From NCBI GenBank assembly GCA_003344405.1, contig NOWV01000052.1, positions 62,001-126,000 of the forward strand: DNA of 64,000 bases. Reading direction: 5' to 3'. This DNA is from Trichoplax sp. H2. Lineage: Eukaryota; Placozoa; Uniplacotomia; Trichoplacea. Shown one piece after another: positions 11,249 to 23,430 of the stretch; position 1 is the first letter of the stretch; each line of letters starts with the position of its first letter. The notes under the pieces are model-generated. The model did not search any database. It saw only the letters and a list, made by a program, of their open reading frames with translations, and had not been told where the DNA came from. Both the position numbers and the translations under genes were made by a program.

Positions 11249-14200
11249 TCAGTTTAGTGACGGATATCCATTGGATGGATCTAACTTTAACAAGTTTCTC
11301 CATTTAGTTTTTAGGCATTGGACAAATTGTTCCTCATTGCTGTTCGGTAGATTACAATCGTCACCCGAAGTTGTTGCTATGCATTCATTGTATGTTACCT
11401 AAGCATTAGAAATTAATTCTATATTAAAATTTAGCAATCTTCGATATCCGTCAACTTCTTACAACTCTTAAGAAAAGCATGATAAAATAAATTACAACTG
11501 ATGCCGTAGGACTGTAACACACGCATACATCTACTCAATCTATATTATCATGTTACAAAATTACAATACCATAGTTTATGATAGCAAATAATCCCAACTA
11601 TAGAACGAAAACTCATACGTAAAAAATGTTACCTTTCCATCTCTATTCGACTTTTGTAAGCCATTATAATGATACAATGTAAAATTTTTAGTGAATTCTG
11701 AATCACTCTAAAGAAATATAACGAAACATGAGCATTGTATGAAAGACGCTACTAATTATAATAGATGACTTAAGACAACGTCCAGTAAAACTTCTAGCAT
11801 GAGAGTCCCTTCCCATGCGGACAATATTATCAAGCTCATTAATCTTACCTCTACGCTAGGGAAAAATTCGTTTAAAAAATTTTTGAGTAAAATAATTCCC
11901 AGGCTATCTTGATCCAGGCATTTAGCCATATAAGATACACTATGGAATATCATAAAATTTATGACATTTCTAACATTTGAATTAGATGTCATTGTACCAT
12001 ATGTCTCTTACTATTCAATGTCAGTCTCTAGTCCAAGTTCCTCCATTACATTTCCCAGCTTTTCATTAGGAATGAAGCCGTTCTCTAGTTTTTAAATAAT
12101 ACATGAAGCTTTTCAGATTGAGGCTATCGATCTTATACTTTTAGATTAATTGTTGTACCAGTTTCGTCGTATTTCAAAAAAGTTCTTATAGCTTCACTCC
12201 TAGGATCTTCAGTGCAGGCCAACGAACGATCCTATCAAGAAAAAATTTAAAATGCACAATCAACTAATTATTAACAATATTATTTTATGCTCGACATAGT
12301 CCGTTTACCGTCGAAAATAGCACAGTTAGATGTTCAGCACTGCTTAAAATCCAAATAGGATTAGCAGGATTTTTGAGGAAAGATCCTACCTATAAGCATA
12401 TGACGCATGTTAACGTAATAAAATAAGAAATTATTGCAAAGCATTACAAGTTGCGCATGATACATCAGACATCGCATCGCACATATTAACTTTGTTATCA
12501 GATTATTACCTCACAGTATCTAAGATGTTCCATTAGTGATAAGAATCCAATTTGTGGCTGTTTTTGTATACCAAATAGAACTACCATAATTATATAATTA
12601 ACAAAATAATCTCAATAATGACAATCACTTTTCCAATTAAGTACTGCAAAGTATCTAGAAAATAGCGTGATTAAGTTTTACCTAATCCGTCAATATTTCT
12701 AGTGTTATCCCAAATATTAGCGACTGCACTTCCAGTGATCATCAAGTTTATTAAACTCTGGCTGTTGAAAAAATTTTGAGTGTTCATTCAATTTTTACGT
12801 CATATTAAAGTATAAAAGGCTGCGTTAATGGGATAAACTTTTAAGAAATCGTAGATAGGAGAAATATCAAGACCTGCCGTAACCAAAGGTTGGATCGATC
12901 AATGGTTCTGCTGTTTCTTCTCTATCATTTTGAATGCTTTCCAAGCCTTTACTCAGAATAACTGAATATAATAACGACAGAACACCAAATTGGCCTTGAA
13001 ATATCTGCAGTTCATTTCGTATCCATGTTTTAAGTGATTCTGTGTCATTAAATATCCATTGCCTTGATTCGTACAACAGTAATAATCCTGTTACTTTGTA
13101 GAATATTAAATATTCCTTGCGTAGCAAATGCTCGAAAAAAATGAAGGTACTGTATATTATAGTATATTTCTTATAGCTATTATAAATTCTATACTAATGA
13201 AATAAATATACATGTACAGAGATTATCGTTACAGAATACCTTAATTTTAAATGAAAATCTTCAACATTTATAATTTCTTGATTGGTATTAGATTCTAAAA
13301 ATAAGAAAGAGTCGAAAAATAATCAGGTGTACTTTAAAGTAATAGTGGTATTTTTAATCTTTAAATAACGATTTTATGAATGCAGCATAATTTTAATCTA
13401 TTACCGTTATCTGTTGAATTTTTGGGCAATGCAACGATAATATAACGATCAACCTGCAGTGATTTAATAATATGAAATATCGCTCCTGCCAGTAATTGAT
13501 TTACTTCTTCATCTAATAACGAACAAGAAGATAGATGGATGAATTTTAGTTGGTATAGTGTTACATTCAGTTTACATAAAGTGAGAATACGTATATCTGT
13601 TTCGATTGTTAGATAATCTCTATATTTGCTTTCTCTTAAATTAATTTTAGAATTTTTATGCATTCAAGTTTTAAATTAATCTATGCGCAATAGTTTTATA
13701 TAAACTATACCATTTAAATGATTCCATGATATATCTCCGCTAGTTTTTTCTCTAAATAGTAGTTCTAGTAAGATATTTGCCTATTAACGTGATAAAATTT
13801 TGATATTCAAATGTGTTAGATCAATAGAATAGAAAATAATATATTAGTTGAAAAGTTTAATTGAACTTTTTGATTGTATTTCTAGTATTAAAATATGAAT
13901 TTTTTTACATAAGTGCTTACAGCTACTGTAATAAGGAGTCTATATTACTCTCAATCCTAAGAATATATCATTGGGAGTTTAAGAAAGTCTTAGGATCGAG
14001 TGTAACATTTATTTTTTGAAGAATATACGTCTGTATTCTTAAATTACTACTACTGCATAACACCTGTATATATATAATAGTTAATGACTATTTAAACGTA
14101 ATTACAGAAGAGCAAGATTTAGGGAGTGACATTGTTATCTTTCCTTGATGTTAATCTATTCCGCCATTCAATTAATTGCAGCTATGATTGCAGTAGCATA

Positions 14201-15016
14201 TAAACAGATTAGTTTCTCTTTACCTGAACTGCAGTAATAATCGCGCAAGGACCACCATGATGTTGGATTAAAGCGCTAGGTTCATGCTGGCTGAAAGTGA
14301 AACCTGTGAGATATTGATATAACATTATGCATTATGCGTTAGTTAATTAATATTTTTGCTCCTCGATAGTGATCAAAGAAGAGAGAGGACAGACGAGCTA
14401 TCTAGTTAGGATGGAGTATACTTAGATTGTAATCAAATGGCACTAAAATTGAAAAATTGTACTTTTTCAACCTACGAATGTACTGCATTATACAGTATGT
14501 GGTAGAAGTATGGTTCAACAATAACCATAGAATTAAAGACATCTAGTTTTAGTTAAACTTATATCCGCAATTATAGCGAACGGATTCACGCCATGACATT
14601 CGTACAGTACATCATTGTGACAGGTTGAAGGCAAAAGAATGGTAATGGAAATTAATGTTGATTTCTGTTTCAGTAGCTCACTGCTGCTTAACATGCACAC
14701 TGCTCGGACACTGAATACAATCTAAATACGATATCCTATAACACAATATTACTGTGAATGCACATTAGAATGCAAGCCTTGACACCAATGGTGGAAAATA
14801 AGGGCTGTATTTGCTTACAATCTAAATATGACATCCTCTTTAATATATAAGATGACCGTGAATGCAGGTAGAATACAAACCTTGACACCAGCGGCGAAAA
14901 ATAGAGGGCTGTATTTGTTTACCCCACACTATTTCAATTACTGCTGGTAAGACTTCAATTGGAAAGCTATTATGAATTGATGATAACGATAAGCCATTTT
15001 CGGGTTGGTTTGCCAT
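11249..15016 (-). CDS. MINDY3: MINDY3 (FAM188A) lysine-48 deubiquitinase, multi-exon
   Basis: Exon 1 (14881-15016) begins at ATG 15016 (MANQPEN) and encodes EIVWGKQIQPSIFRRWCQG, the family N-terminus. Exon 2 (14224-14303) carries the catalytic motif HHGGPCAIITAVQ; the Cys codon is 14245-14247. Later exons give NILLELLFREKTSG, FGVLSLLYSVILSKGLE, AEPLIDPTFGYG, LINLMITGSAVANIWD, IGFLSLMEHLRYCE, and AEHLTVLF with the catalytic His at 12330-12332. These are followed by an EF-hand-like segment (ENGFIPNEKLGNVMEELG), LGIILLKNFLNEFFPS, FTLYHYNGL, and QCLKTKWRNLLKL before TGA 11249-11251. MINDY family members cleave K48-linked ubiquitin chains. Cys and His are present, so activity is expected. Start: the ATG at 15016 is the first in-frame Met of the exon. 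A decayed copy of the end of exon 1 lies in intron 1. Confidence 0.93.
14717..14922. repeat. tandem duplication covering the 3' part of MINDY3 exon 1
   Basis: Two units of about 100 bp, each beginning ACAATCTAAATA and ending GGGCTGTATTTG. The right unit (about 14817-14922) includes the real exon 1 end and splice donor. The left unit (14717-14816) is a decayed copy in intron 1 with small deletions that break the frame. Confidence 0.75.
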
Positions 15017-17836
15017 GGCAATCAAGTATTACCGTGAGCCAAACTGAAGATAGAAAAAGTTAAGGCCAGTAAATAGCAGCAGCGTAGCCAATATTTTCGA
15101 GCACTGATAGGCACAGTGTTGCTCTTGTTGAAATACGGATAGAATGGAGGATAGCAAGATTTCACGTAAGATTCTTTCTTGACTTTTATTTTACTTCGAT
15201 GGATTTTAAGCAAGGATTTATGCTAGCATTCTTATGTCCAAATTGCTCGAATTAGAAAGTGGCTAGAAGAAGGATAACAAGACCAGGCATAAGATTCTTT
15301 ACGATACTTTCAATCAAGGTTCGTCCAAGAATTGAATACAGTTAAGTATCTCTATCTTGACAATTCAGTAGAATGATACCGTACTATTACTAATTGTATG
15401 GAATTAATGATTAATGGAGATTAAAGAGATGATTCTACAAGATTTAATTTACCAATTTCTTCATCAATCGCTTCGCCATTAAGAGCCAAGGCGTTCATTC
15501 ATCGAATGTCTCTAGTCTAGTCCAGTCTATCGTATAAAGTGGTTGGATTATTACTAGAGGAAATGACTGGTCATTTAGCAGTACATGATACAGTATAGTA
15601 CTATACCAGTTTGGTCATTTTTGCCTCATTGATAGTATACGCTACCGTTGAAACCGTATAACTATACTATAGAAAATTAATCAAACAGGCTAATTTCTCT
15701 TTCTTATTTGAACTGTAGTCCTGTAGGGAATAAGGATATTAATTATGTCGAGCTCGATAGTACAAGGTATAGAGGAGAATATCAGGTATATTTGCTTTTA
15801 CAATTTTCAGACTTGATGCTCACCATGCTCGCTACAGTTGATAGGGTTGCTATGACTTGCATTATGATAGAATAAATCAATCTGCAGCTTATGGATAGAA
15901 TAACTTGATCTACGAACGTATATGCTCATCTTGGCATAGACCCGAATTACTCATGGTAGTATTGAGACGTGTATGTGATATCATGATCTGTATTAGAATT
16001 AGATATTTTTAGATTTAATGTTAGCGCTATGTAAGATCGGTCGCGAGACCGTTGTTTAGCTGTGCTGATTGAATTCTGATTGATCACATCGCAAGCCGAG
16101 GATTATATATATATATGTAATTATCTACTTAGAGCGAGATGAAGCTGTGAGGCCAAGGCGAACCTGATTGGCCCTGAAAGACCAAATCAAGAGTCAAGAG
16201 GATGAAAACAAGGCACGATTAGCGACAGCCAAAGTTTATAGTAACATGTTAATAAATGTTAATCCAGTTATGGGAATCTTTGTGTTAGAGATTTGTCCAA
16301 AATACGTTGACAAACCACGAAGACCTGAATGGTATAAAGGGTCTTGGAGGGAGAGCTAAAGTAGCCTCTCAGATCTGCTAAGTCAAGAATACTAGACGAC
16401 TTTTTTACTATTGGTTATAGTCTCTTTTATTGCTAATATCCTATAACCTTTTAATACTGTAATAAAGTTATCACGATGTTCGGTCTCGACATCATTGTGA
16501 ACAGTAGTCTAGAATAGCTTAGAAGTAACTATTATTAATACACGCATCAAGGGATACTTTTAGTAATCCACGACTTGATCGTGAAGACTCCAACAAAGAT
16601 AAAAAAATACAGTATTCCAAGGGATACTATTCATCTTTCATTTTTGTTTATTGAGGATAGGCCATCCTAGGCACAGTGAGTACTTGTCTACAATAAGAAA
16701 AGTCTTGTTATCGTTGTGAAATAAACCCAAGTACTTACTGTACGTGTTTATAATTCTGGACAATACTTAAAAAGATAACCAATTTCAACATCCCTACATC
16801 CTGTAGATTTACATGGTCGTACAAAAAAAGGTCATTAACATATACATATTTATAATCTGTTGAAGATATTCTTAAAAAGGATGTGTAAATAGTTTCAATA
16901 GAATACACAATACAGCCATTTTAAATGCTCTCTACAGAGATTCACATACCTCTTACGAGTTTTCAAATAAATTTCTAAATTATAATTATTATGGTCATAA
17001 ATTAGTATACCTATAGCATTAGAACGCAATACAGAAATGTCATAATCTTTTTTCGATCTTATGCCAGTAATAACTTGGGATAATATGCAGCAATATTGAA
17101 AATAAGTCACTGTGGAGTGGGTAACGTGTCTAGTTGTAATGTAAGAGTCTATCATGAGTTCATTCTGCAGCATAACTTGAATTTATTTACTTCAATGAAG
17201 TCACGTTAAACGCAGAATCTAAATTTTATGCTAAGAGATGGATTAACCCTAATTTCGTTACGTGTACATGTCTAACGGTATTGACTATTGACAAAATATT
17301 AAAATGTATTATTTGAAATCCTTATTAGGATGCTCGATCATATACATATGGATAGGCTGTGTTTGTCGGAATAAAAACGACTAAAAAAGAAGTCGAAAGT
17401 TATCAAAGGCGTACTATAAGTTGATAATGTAAAGTTATATTGTAATTAAAAATAATAACAATATAGAAACATGTAATTGTGCATGAATCTTCTATTTTTT
17501 GGAAAAGATAGGTAAAACTCAACGTTGCCTACTGATTCCATATGAAGGCCAGAAGACTTTCGGTACATCCATTTACTATAAGACAAGCTATTAAAATCGG
17601 ATATTATATATTTGATCGTAAACGATGAGGAATTGATTACATTTCTAAGTGCAATTATCTATATAAGGCAGTAGAATCGCAAAGTCCAATAACGATGCAG
17701 CTTGATAATTAATATAATGTTCTTTCTATAGGCATAACAACTGATAAATATAACTCAACTTTTCCTTCCTTCGATATGGCCGCGTAAAAAATATCTTGCT
17801 TTCGACTAAAGGTGATTTAGAGAAAGAACTCATACG
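15017..17836. other. gene-poor spacer between MINDY3 and IP6K copy 1
   Basis: About 2.8 kb. It should hold the MINDY3 promoter on its left and the 3' UTR of IP6K copy 1 on its right. Scattered short open frames exist, the longest with an ATG being 92 codons on - at 16895-17173. None shows a family motif or consistent splicing to neighbours. There is a short TA run near 16106-16117. No confident feature otherwise. Confidence 0.5.
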
Positions 17837-20792
17837 CTAAATTTTTCGTTCTCGTTCAACAAATTCATATAAAAAATCGTATATATTTTGTAGTCCCTTG
17901 AGAAATCCTTCATCAGGACCTTCATAAGGAGGCAATTTATGGAGCAACCTATCACAAGTTGTGTGAGCCAAATCGATTATACGAATATCAATGTCAGCCT
18001 TGTTGGTGCGATTCTTACTTGGGCTATCCAGCTGGCCCTCGTAGATGAAAAGTAAAGAACTGGAGAAAAATCGGTAACCACGGTGTTCCTCTATAACTTG
18101 TTTCATTTCTTTTAGTCTTTGCAGAAAGTCAATGCAAACGTCGACTCGCAATTTGTCAGTACCATTGCAAAGAAATTCATATAAATGATGTTTAAAGCCC
18201 TCAACAGATAATGATCGGCAGTAATATTTATCACGACGACGGAACGCTCTTTCTGCTTCGCTATAGATCTATTAGCACACAATGGTATTTTTTAGTTTTC
18301 TTTAATGCAGGAAAATTATTACGTTTTATACCGTAGTGTACATACGACTTATCTATTATTCAATCAGTGGTAATTTGAAATATTCTACTAATAAAGTAGT
18401 ATTATTTAATCATGATTTTCATACTTGATCAAAATAACGCTTGTAAATGTTATCTCTTAGCATTAATCTAAAGCTTATTGGCAACTATATAATTCAATAT
18501 GATAAACAGGATAAGATTTGTTGTCAATTCCTACCTGCATGCCACACATACGAACACCTAATTTGCTGGAGGTTGTACTTTTAGTCCTTTCCATTTGCTT
18601 CTGAGCTTTTACGCTGGAAGCAGTATCTCCATGCTGCCTTGTGCCCATTTTAAGATCTAAGATGCAAGGATTGATAAATTTGGAGGATACATTCTCTAAA
18701 AGAATGTATGCTGAATCTTCAGTTAAGCAAATATCATTATGGTAATGATAAACGTTGATTATAATTGATCAGCTAAGCTGGTAACAAGGACGGGCTACGA
18801 AAGATTGGAAAGTTTCTAAAAATTTCTAAGGATACATTCTAACTTGTCAGTATCTGCGAGACCTTGTGAGCTACACTCTGGTCCTTTACTAGTGGTCTGT
18901 TGATTGATTTCTATATTTGAATGGAGTGCAATAGGTAATTACGAATAGGTTGACCCATTTCAATTGTTATAACAGGTTATTCATATGTAGAACAGTTAGG
19001 ATAAATTACGACTAGCCAATCTCTTTTTTCGAATAATTACCTTTGTCACTTTTTGATGTATCGCAAGATTCTTCTTTCTTATAGATATCATTGACGATCC
19101 TAAATAGAACAACAATGATGTTGATATAGCTAAGATTGGAAACTCTTATGGATTATTTATGATGATATGATACAAGGTGATTACTACTCCATACGTATAC
19201 ATGAAAGTGATTCAATCATTTTGAATACTAGTTATTTATACAATATTTGGAACGTCTCTACTAATTGAATCAATGGCAATGAACAAGACGATCAAGATGT
19301 TGGCTGATACAGTATTGATAATATCAATAGACACTATACGAGTTATTTCAAGCAAATTGATGCACATCGCTTGTAGTAGCGATGAGAAAAGTAAGTACTG
19401 TGTATAATCTTACTCAGGCGAGAAATATTCTTTTGTAAAGTCCAAGTCTGTAGCAGATAAATCAGCTTCTGTTACTCGATAAGCACGTATTCTTTCTTCA
19501 TCTTTCATATCAATTTTTACGATACCTGTCCAATGTAAAGATTTCATGTTGAAACATAAAAGACGATGACAAGAAAGCGTTATTCAATATCTAGATGAGC
19601 CAATGTACGAGTGTATATCCTCATAGTGTACATGTATGTTAAAAGAGTGTACCAATTCATTACTTTTATCAATCATACTAAAAGAAAAGTCATATACAGC
19701 AACAGCATTTTGAAATGGACGCTTATACAATAGTACAGTATTGAAGTAGGATGACTGTAGGTAATTAGGTATAGCAACATGATGGAAAATTTGTTTCTGC
19801 TGTTGAATTTTGAGTCAATCCATTACTGTCCAATGTCCATTGACGGACTATGCATCTCTTTAGTAGTAGCTATACTCGTATATTAAGTCAATATGTTCAA
19901 TTTGCAAACTTGAAGCGTATGAAAGCTGATTATGCAGTTTACTGAACTTTAAGCTGTTTCTAGACAGGTAAGTATATTTACGTCACAAGATCATGACTGT
20001 AGCCAACAGAGTGAAAGGTTGAGGTATGGATAGGATTGCAAGATGAATTTTGCAGTTTCAGGATTTGAAATTATTGTACTGTATACAGGTAAGCATAGGA
20101 GTTTTAAGTTTAACATCATTTCAACAGCTGAGTGAGTAGAAGATGCAGCCATTGTGAAGATGACTACACTGCTCTCTATACAAGTAGAATGAGTCGATGG
20201 CACATCGTATTTTAAGAATCATTTGGAGGATCATCCTGAGTTGCATCTCTTGCATACAGTAGTTGGACTGATATCCTGTCAAGGTATCCATCCACCTGTA
20301 CGCTGTCTATTACTCCATACGAATATTGACTGTATTTTTCCGAGCATAGTCGACGGCGTACTGTATGATGGAAATGTCGATTACTGTCAATGGTCGTTTG
20401 ATACAGCAAACATGGTGGTGGCTAAGACGTTGCTTTGGACCTTTAATGAATCAATCGGCAGTTCTACTGTAATAAAAAGTATCGCATGGAAGTTGCAGAT
20501 TAAAGTCCTACTGGAGTCTACTTCAAACATACGCGTCAATATCCTATGACTATTTTAGTTGTTCTCTCTCCATAAGTCGTCCTCAGTTGAGCTAATTGTT
20601 CAATGCACCTTTATAATCTGGTATAAAAGATCGCAAGGAATTTTTTAATCTTTTATAGAAATAAAACTCTCGCGGCAATAACGCTTTACATATCGTCGTC
20701 TCATCGAACAAATATATCGTGTTATGGCCACCAACTCGATGGAAAAATTCGTTCACGATCGTGCCTGAGCTTGGACTTTCTCCTGCATCCAT
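17837..20792 (-). CDS. IP6K: inositol hexakisphosphate kinase, canonical copy, 5 exons
   Basis: Exons on -: 20609-20792, 19414-19525, 19041-19099, 18535-18710, 17837-18268. Phases agree and give about 320 residues, shorter than vertebrate IP6Ks (about 410-440). ATG 20792 opens [10 protein letters not shown]. The N-terminal fold follows: [34 protein letters not shown]. Exon 4 holds the kinase signature [17 protein letters not shown] (PxxxDxKxG type) and LGVRMCGMQ. Exon 5 holds [10 protein letters not shown] and the metal-binding IIDLAHTT, then [17 protein letters not shown]. The enzyme phosphorylates InsP6 to the pyrophosphate 5-InsP7. The loop between the N-lobe and the catalytic core is shorter than in vertebrate paralogues, which explains the size. 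The gene is divergent to a second IP6K-like gene. The exon 4 acceptor could be 9 bp further upstream without a frame change. Confidence 0.92.
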
Positions 20793-21036
20793 GTTGGCTG
20801 ACTTTTGAATCACTAGGATAGAACTCTACAGTATAATTTATTCATGATAATTATTAGCTTATAATAATGTAATAAAATAAAATAAAATAATAATATGGAT
20901 CGTCACTGTCACTGCATACGCCTCACTACAAGAGTACTGTACGTCACGCCTCTAGGAATGTACTTTACAGTGTACAGTACTGTCATGTACTGTACAGTAT
21001 ACTGTACTGTAGGGAGTCATGTATTACAACTCCGTT

Positions 21037-21500
21037 CAATCATGATAGTGCGCATGGTCCATGGACTGCTACAGGGCAGGACAGGAAACTCTATTCGGAC
21101 GGCCGGACATTTTCACGACTAGTGATACACTGTACACTGTACAGTGTATCACTACTATACAGTACACTACTATTAATGACAATTATTCGCAATCATGATA
21201 GTGCGCATGGTCCATGGACTGCTACAGCCTACAGGGCAGGACAGGAAAACTCTACTCGGACGACCGGACATTTTCACGAGTACACTGTACACTAGTGTAC
21301 AGTACTATTCGTCTATACCATACACTAGTATTAGTGACAATTATTAGCAATCATGATAGTGCGCATGGTCCATGGACTGCTACAGCCTACAGGGCAGGAC
21401 AGGAAACTCTACTCGGACGGCCGGACATTTTCACGACTAGGGTAGACACTGTACTATACTGTACTATACAGCAATACTGTACTGTACATTGCAAACATTT
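21037..21500. repeat. three-copy tandem repeat, unit about 153-158 bp
   Basis: Units start CAATCATGATAGTGCGCATG at 21037, 21190 and 21348. Each has a conserved GC-richer core (GGTCCATGGACTGCTACAG, GGCAGGACAGGAAA, GGCCGGACATTTTCACGA) of about 85 bp and a variable GTACACTGTACA-type tail. Copies 2 and 3 share an extra CCTACAG absent from copy 1. Confidence 0.9.
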
Positions 21501-22775
21501 CTAATCGTGCTGTGCAATTCAGGAATTTTATTTCAAATAAAATACTAGTTGAAATCTATTCTATTTCACTTCGCTCTGCATGAAAGTAGTGATATAAAAT
21601 CATGAATTTTCTATAGAAATGATGAAGAAAAATAGACACGGAAGATCGCATAGTAAGTAGCTCAAGAAATGCCTATGTCATGACTACTGTGTACTGTGTA
21701 GTAGCCCAAAATGCGCGGTAGAAATGGAGTAGAGTACAGTCAACATGGAGCGATACTTGACCCAAGAGAAGAGATTGTAAAGCAACAAGAACATGATGCT
21801 GTAGTCATTGTGGGCAGCCTCTGTGTATTTATCATGGCCTCAAAATGAGGCTTGTCATTTAGTCCACAACAACATGCTGTACTGTCTGTAGTACTGTCTA
21901 CACTGTCTGGGTAGAAGCGTAGAACAATGCTGTACAATATTGAGTTTATTTACAGTGTAGTTGAAGAGTTGATTGAGTTCCATTCACCAGCAAGAATAAT
22001 GTGTACACTGTACAGGAATCGTCGGCTTCCATTTTTGCAATACTGTATGTACGTATACTGGAAGAGTGGAAGGACATTTTCCGCTTGTCTTTCTTTGAAG
22101 TACTAGCACACTTTTCCCAGTCAATCATGATACAATAGAGCACAAAGGAATTTACTGGCACGTTCACTAGGAAGAGCAATGATTTATCACTACTATTGCG
22201 CATGGAGCATTCTGAGCAAGCATTTTCCGTCCTTTCAATTCAATTCAATTTTATTTTTAATACAGTTCTCCTTTTCCCTTTTCTCATCATGGCAAAGATT
22301 TCCTGGCAAGTCCCACAGCCATTCTGGATGGTGCATCTCCATACTGTACTCATGTCCATCTGTCCACGACGTAGAGTGTACACTGTACAGTGTACAGTAC
22401 AACTGTACAGTACTGTGAGTCTGTGAGCATGTGGACTTGTACAGTACAGTACTGTACTCTACAGTATGTACACAGTGTACACTGAGTAGTCTGGAGATGG
22501 TCAGTACTACACGCTTATTTTCTCTTTACATATAGAAAAAGGAAAAAAATACAACTGGAATGAAGGTAAAAATACCGTACTTTAGACCAACATGGAGCTA
22601 CAACTGTTGATGCAAGAATTGTCAAGGCACATAGCAATAATTTGGAATTTCTATCTACTTTGAAATCTTACTGTAAAATGTCCAGAATGAATCAACGTGC
22701 CGAACTGGACCCATTGCGGTCCCGACTCGTCTCGTACACGATCGACTACAGTCATGTGACTCTTGACGTACAGTG

Positions 22776-22783
22776 TGACGTCA
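22776..22783. promoter_or_regulatory. CRE-like palindrome TGACGTCA
   Basis: Perfect consensus cAMP-response element octamer, about 650 bp upstream of the start of IP6K copy 2 and close to a CATGTG E-box-like motif. Presence is direct; function is unproven, and a single octamer can occur by chance. Confidence 0.3.
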
Positions 22784-23430
22784 CTAGGGAGTGTCCTGAT
22801 AACGTTGGCAAACACGGTTAAGGTACGCTCACACCATGAACTTTACTAGACATTTGACCACTTTCAATCTGGTATCCTCGACACTGACTGGATATCTGAC
22901 CACTTTCAATCTGGCAGCCTTGACACTGGTGCAAGCTATTGCGCAAGCGTCCCTCTTCAGCAATCCCTACTGTACTATACTGTATAGAACATATATGCGC
23001 GACGCCCACAACTGACCAGAACAGTTGGTTGATGGCGCTTTGATGACCATTTCGTCTCCAAGCCAGTGGCCATTGCCGATTGGAATAGCTTAAAAATCAT
23101 TGATCGTGCCCAAAAGGAAAGAGGAAAAACGCTCTTGGCATCGATTCTAGACTAAATACCAATACTACTATCCTTCTACTGGGTAGTAATGGTAAAGAAT
23201 TGAAGGAAAAAAACAGCCCAAAACAAAGCCATTGCCTTGCTTGACTGAGAGCATTGAAAAAGTCTTACTCAAGACGCAGTTGCCACGACTACAAGTTGTG
23301 GCCTAGTCCAATTCTTGCCGCTATCGAGAAGAGCTCCACGCTCATCCACAACATTTTAACTACTGAAATTGATGATTTAAACCTTGATATCAAGGAGTTT
23401 TCTACAAGAATCAACCAAGTTGAAAAGATC

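Larger units (their letters stand above)
20793..23430. other. divergent spacer between the two IP6K genes, repeat-rich
   Basis: 2.6 kb between two head-to-head kinase genes. It contains a tandem array (21037-21500), dense GTACTGTAC/GTACAGTAC palindromes (20930-21020, 21120-21490, 22375-22480) and a small duplicated motif (two copies of TGACCACTTTCAATCTGG at about 22855-22915). A CRE-like octamer lies at 22776. Open frames here run through the repeats and are not convincing genes. Confidence 0.55.

Noticed and set aside
13951-14000. Inverted repeat CTCAATCCTAAGA / TCTTAGGATCGAG in a MINDY3 intron
   Set aside because: 13-bp arms with a mismatch; too short and isolated to call an element.
16168-16359. 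63-codon + frame (DQIKSQEDENKARLATAK)
   Set aside because: No ATG at the start, in-frame TGA just upstream, no family match and no joining exon found.
16895-17173. 92-codon ATG-started - frame downstream of IP6K copy 1
   Set aside because: No recognisable motif, no promoter or splice context; probably part of the 3' UTR or chance in AT-rich DNA.
20223-20549. 108-codon + frame opposite IP6K copy 1 intron 1
   Set aside because: It starts at TTG rather than ATG, lies antisense in an intron, has no motif and no supporting splice structure.
20895-21504. Frames across the array between the IP6K genes
   Set aside because: Low-complexity translation of GTAC palindromes and repeat cores; no homology.
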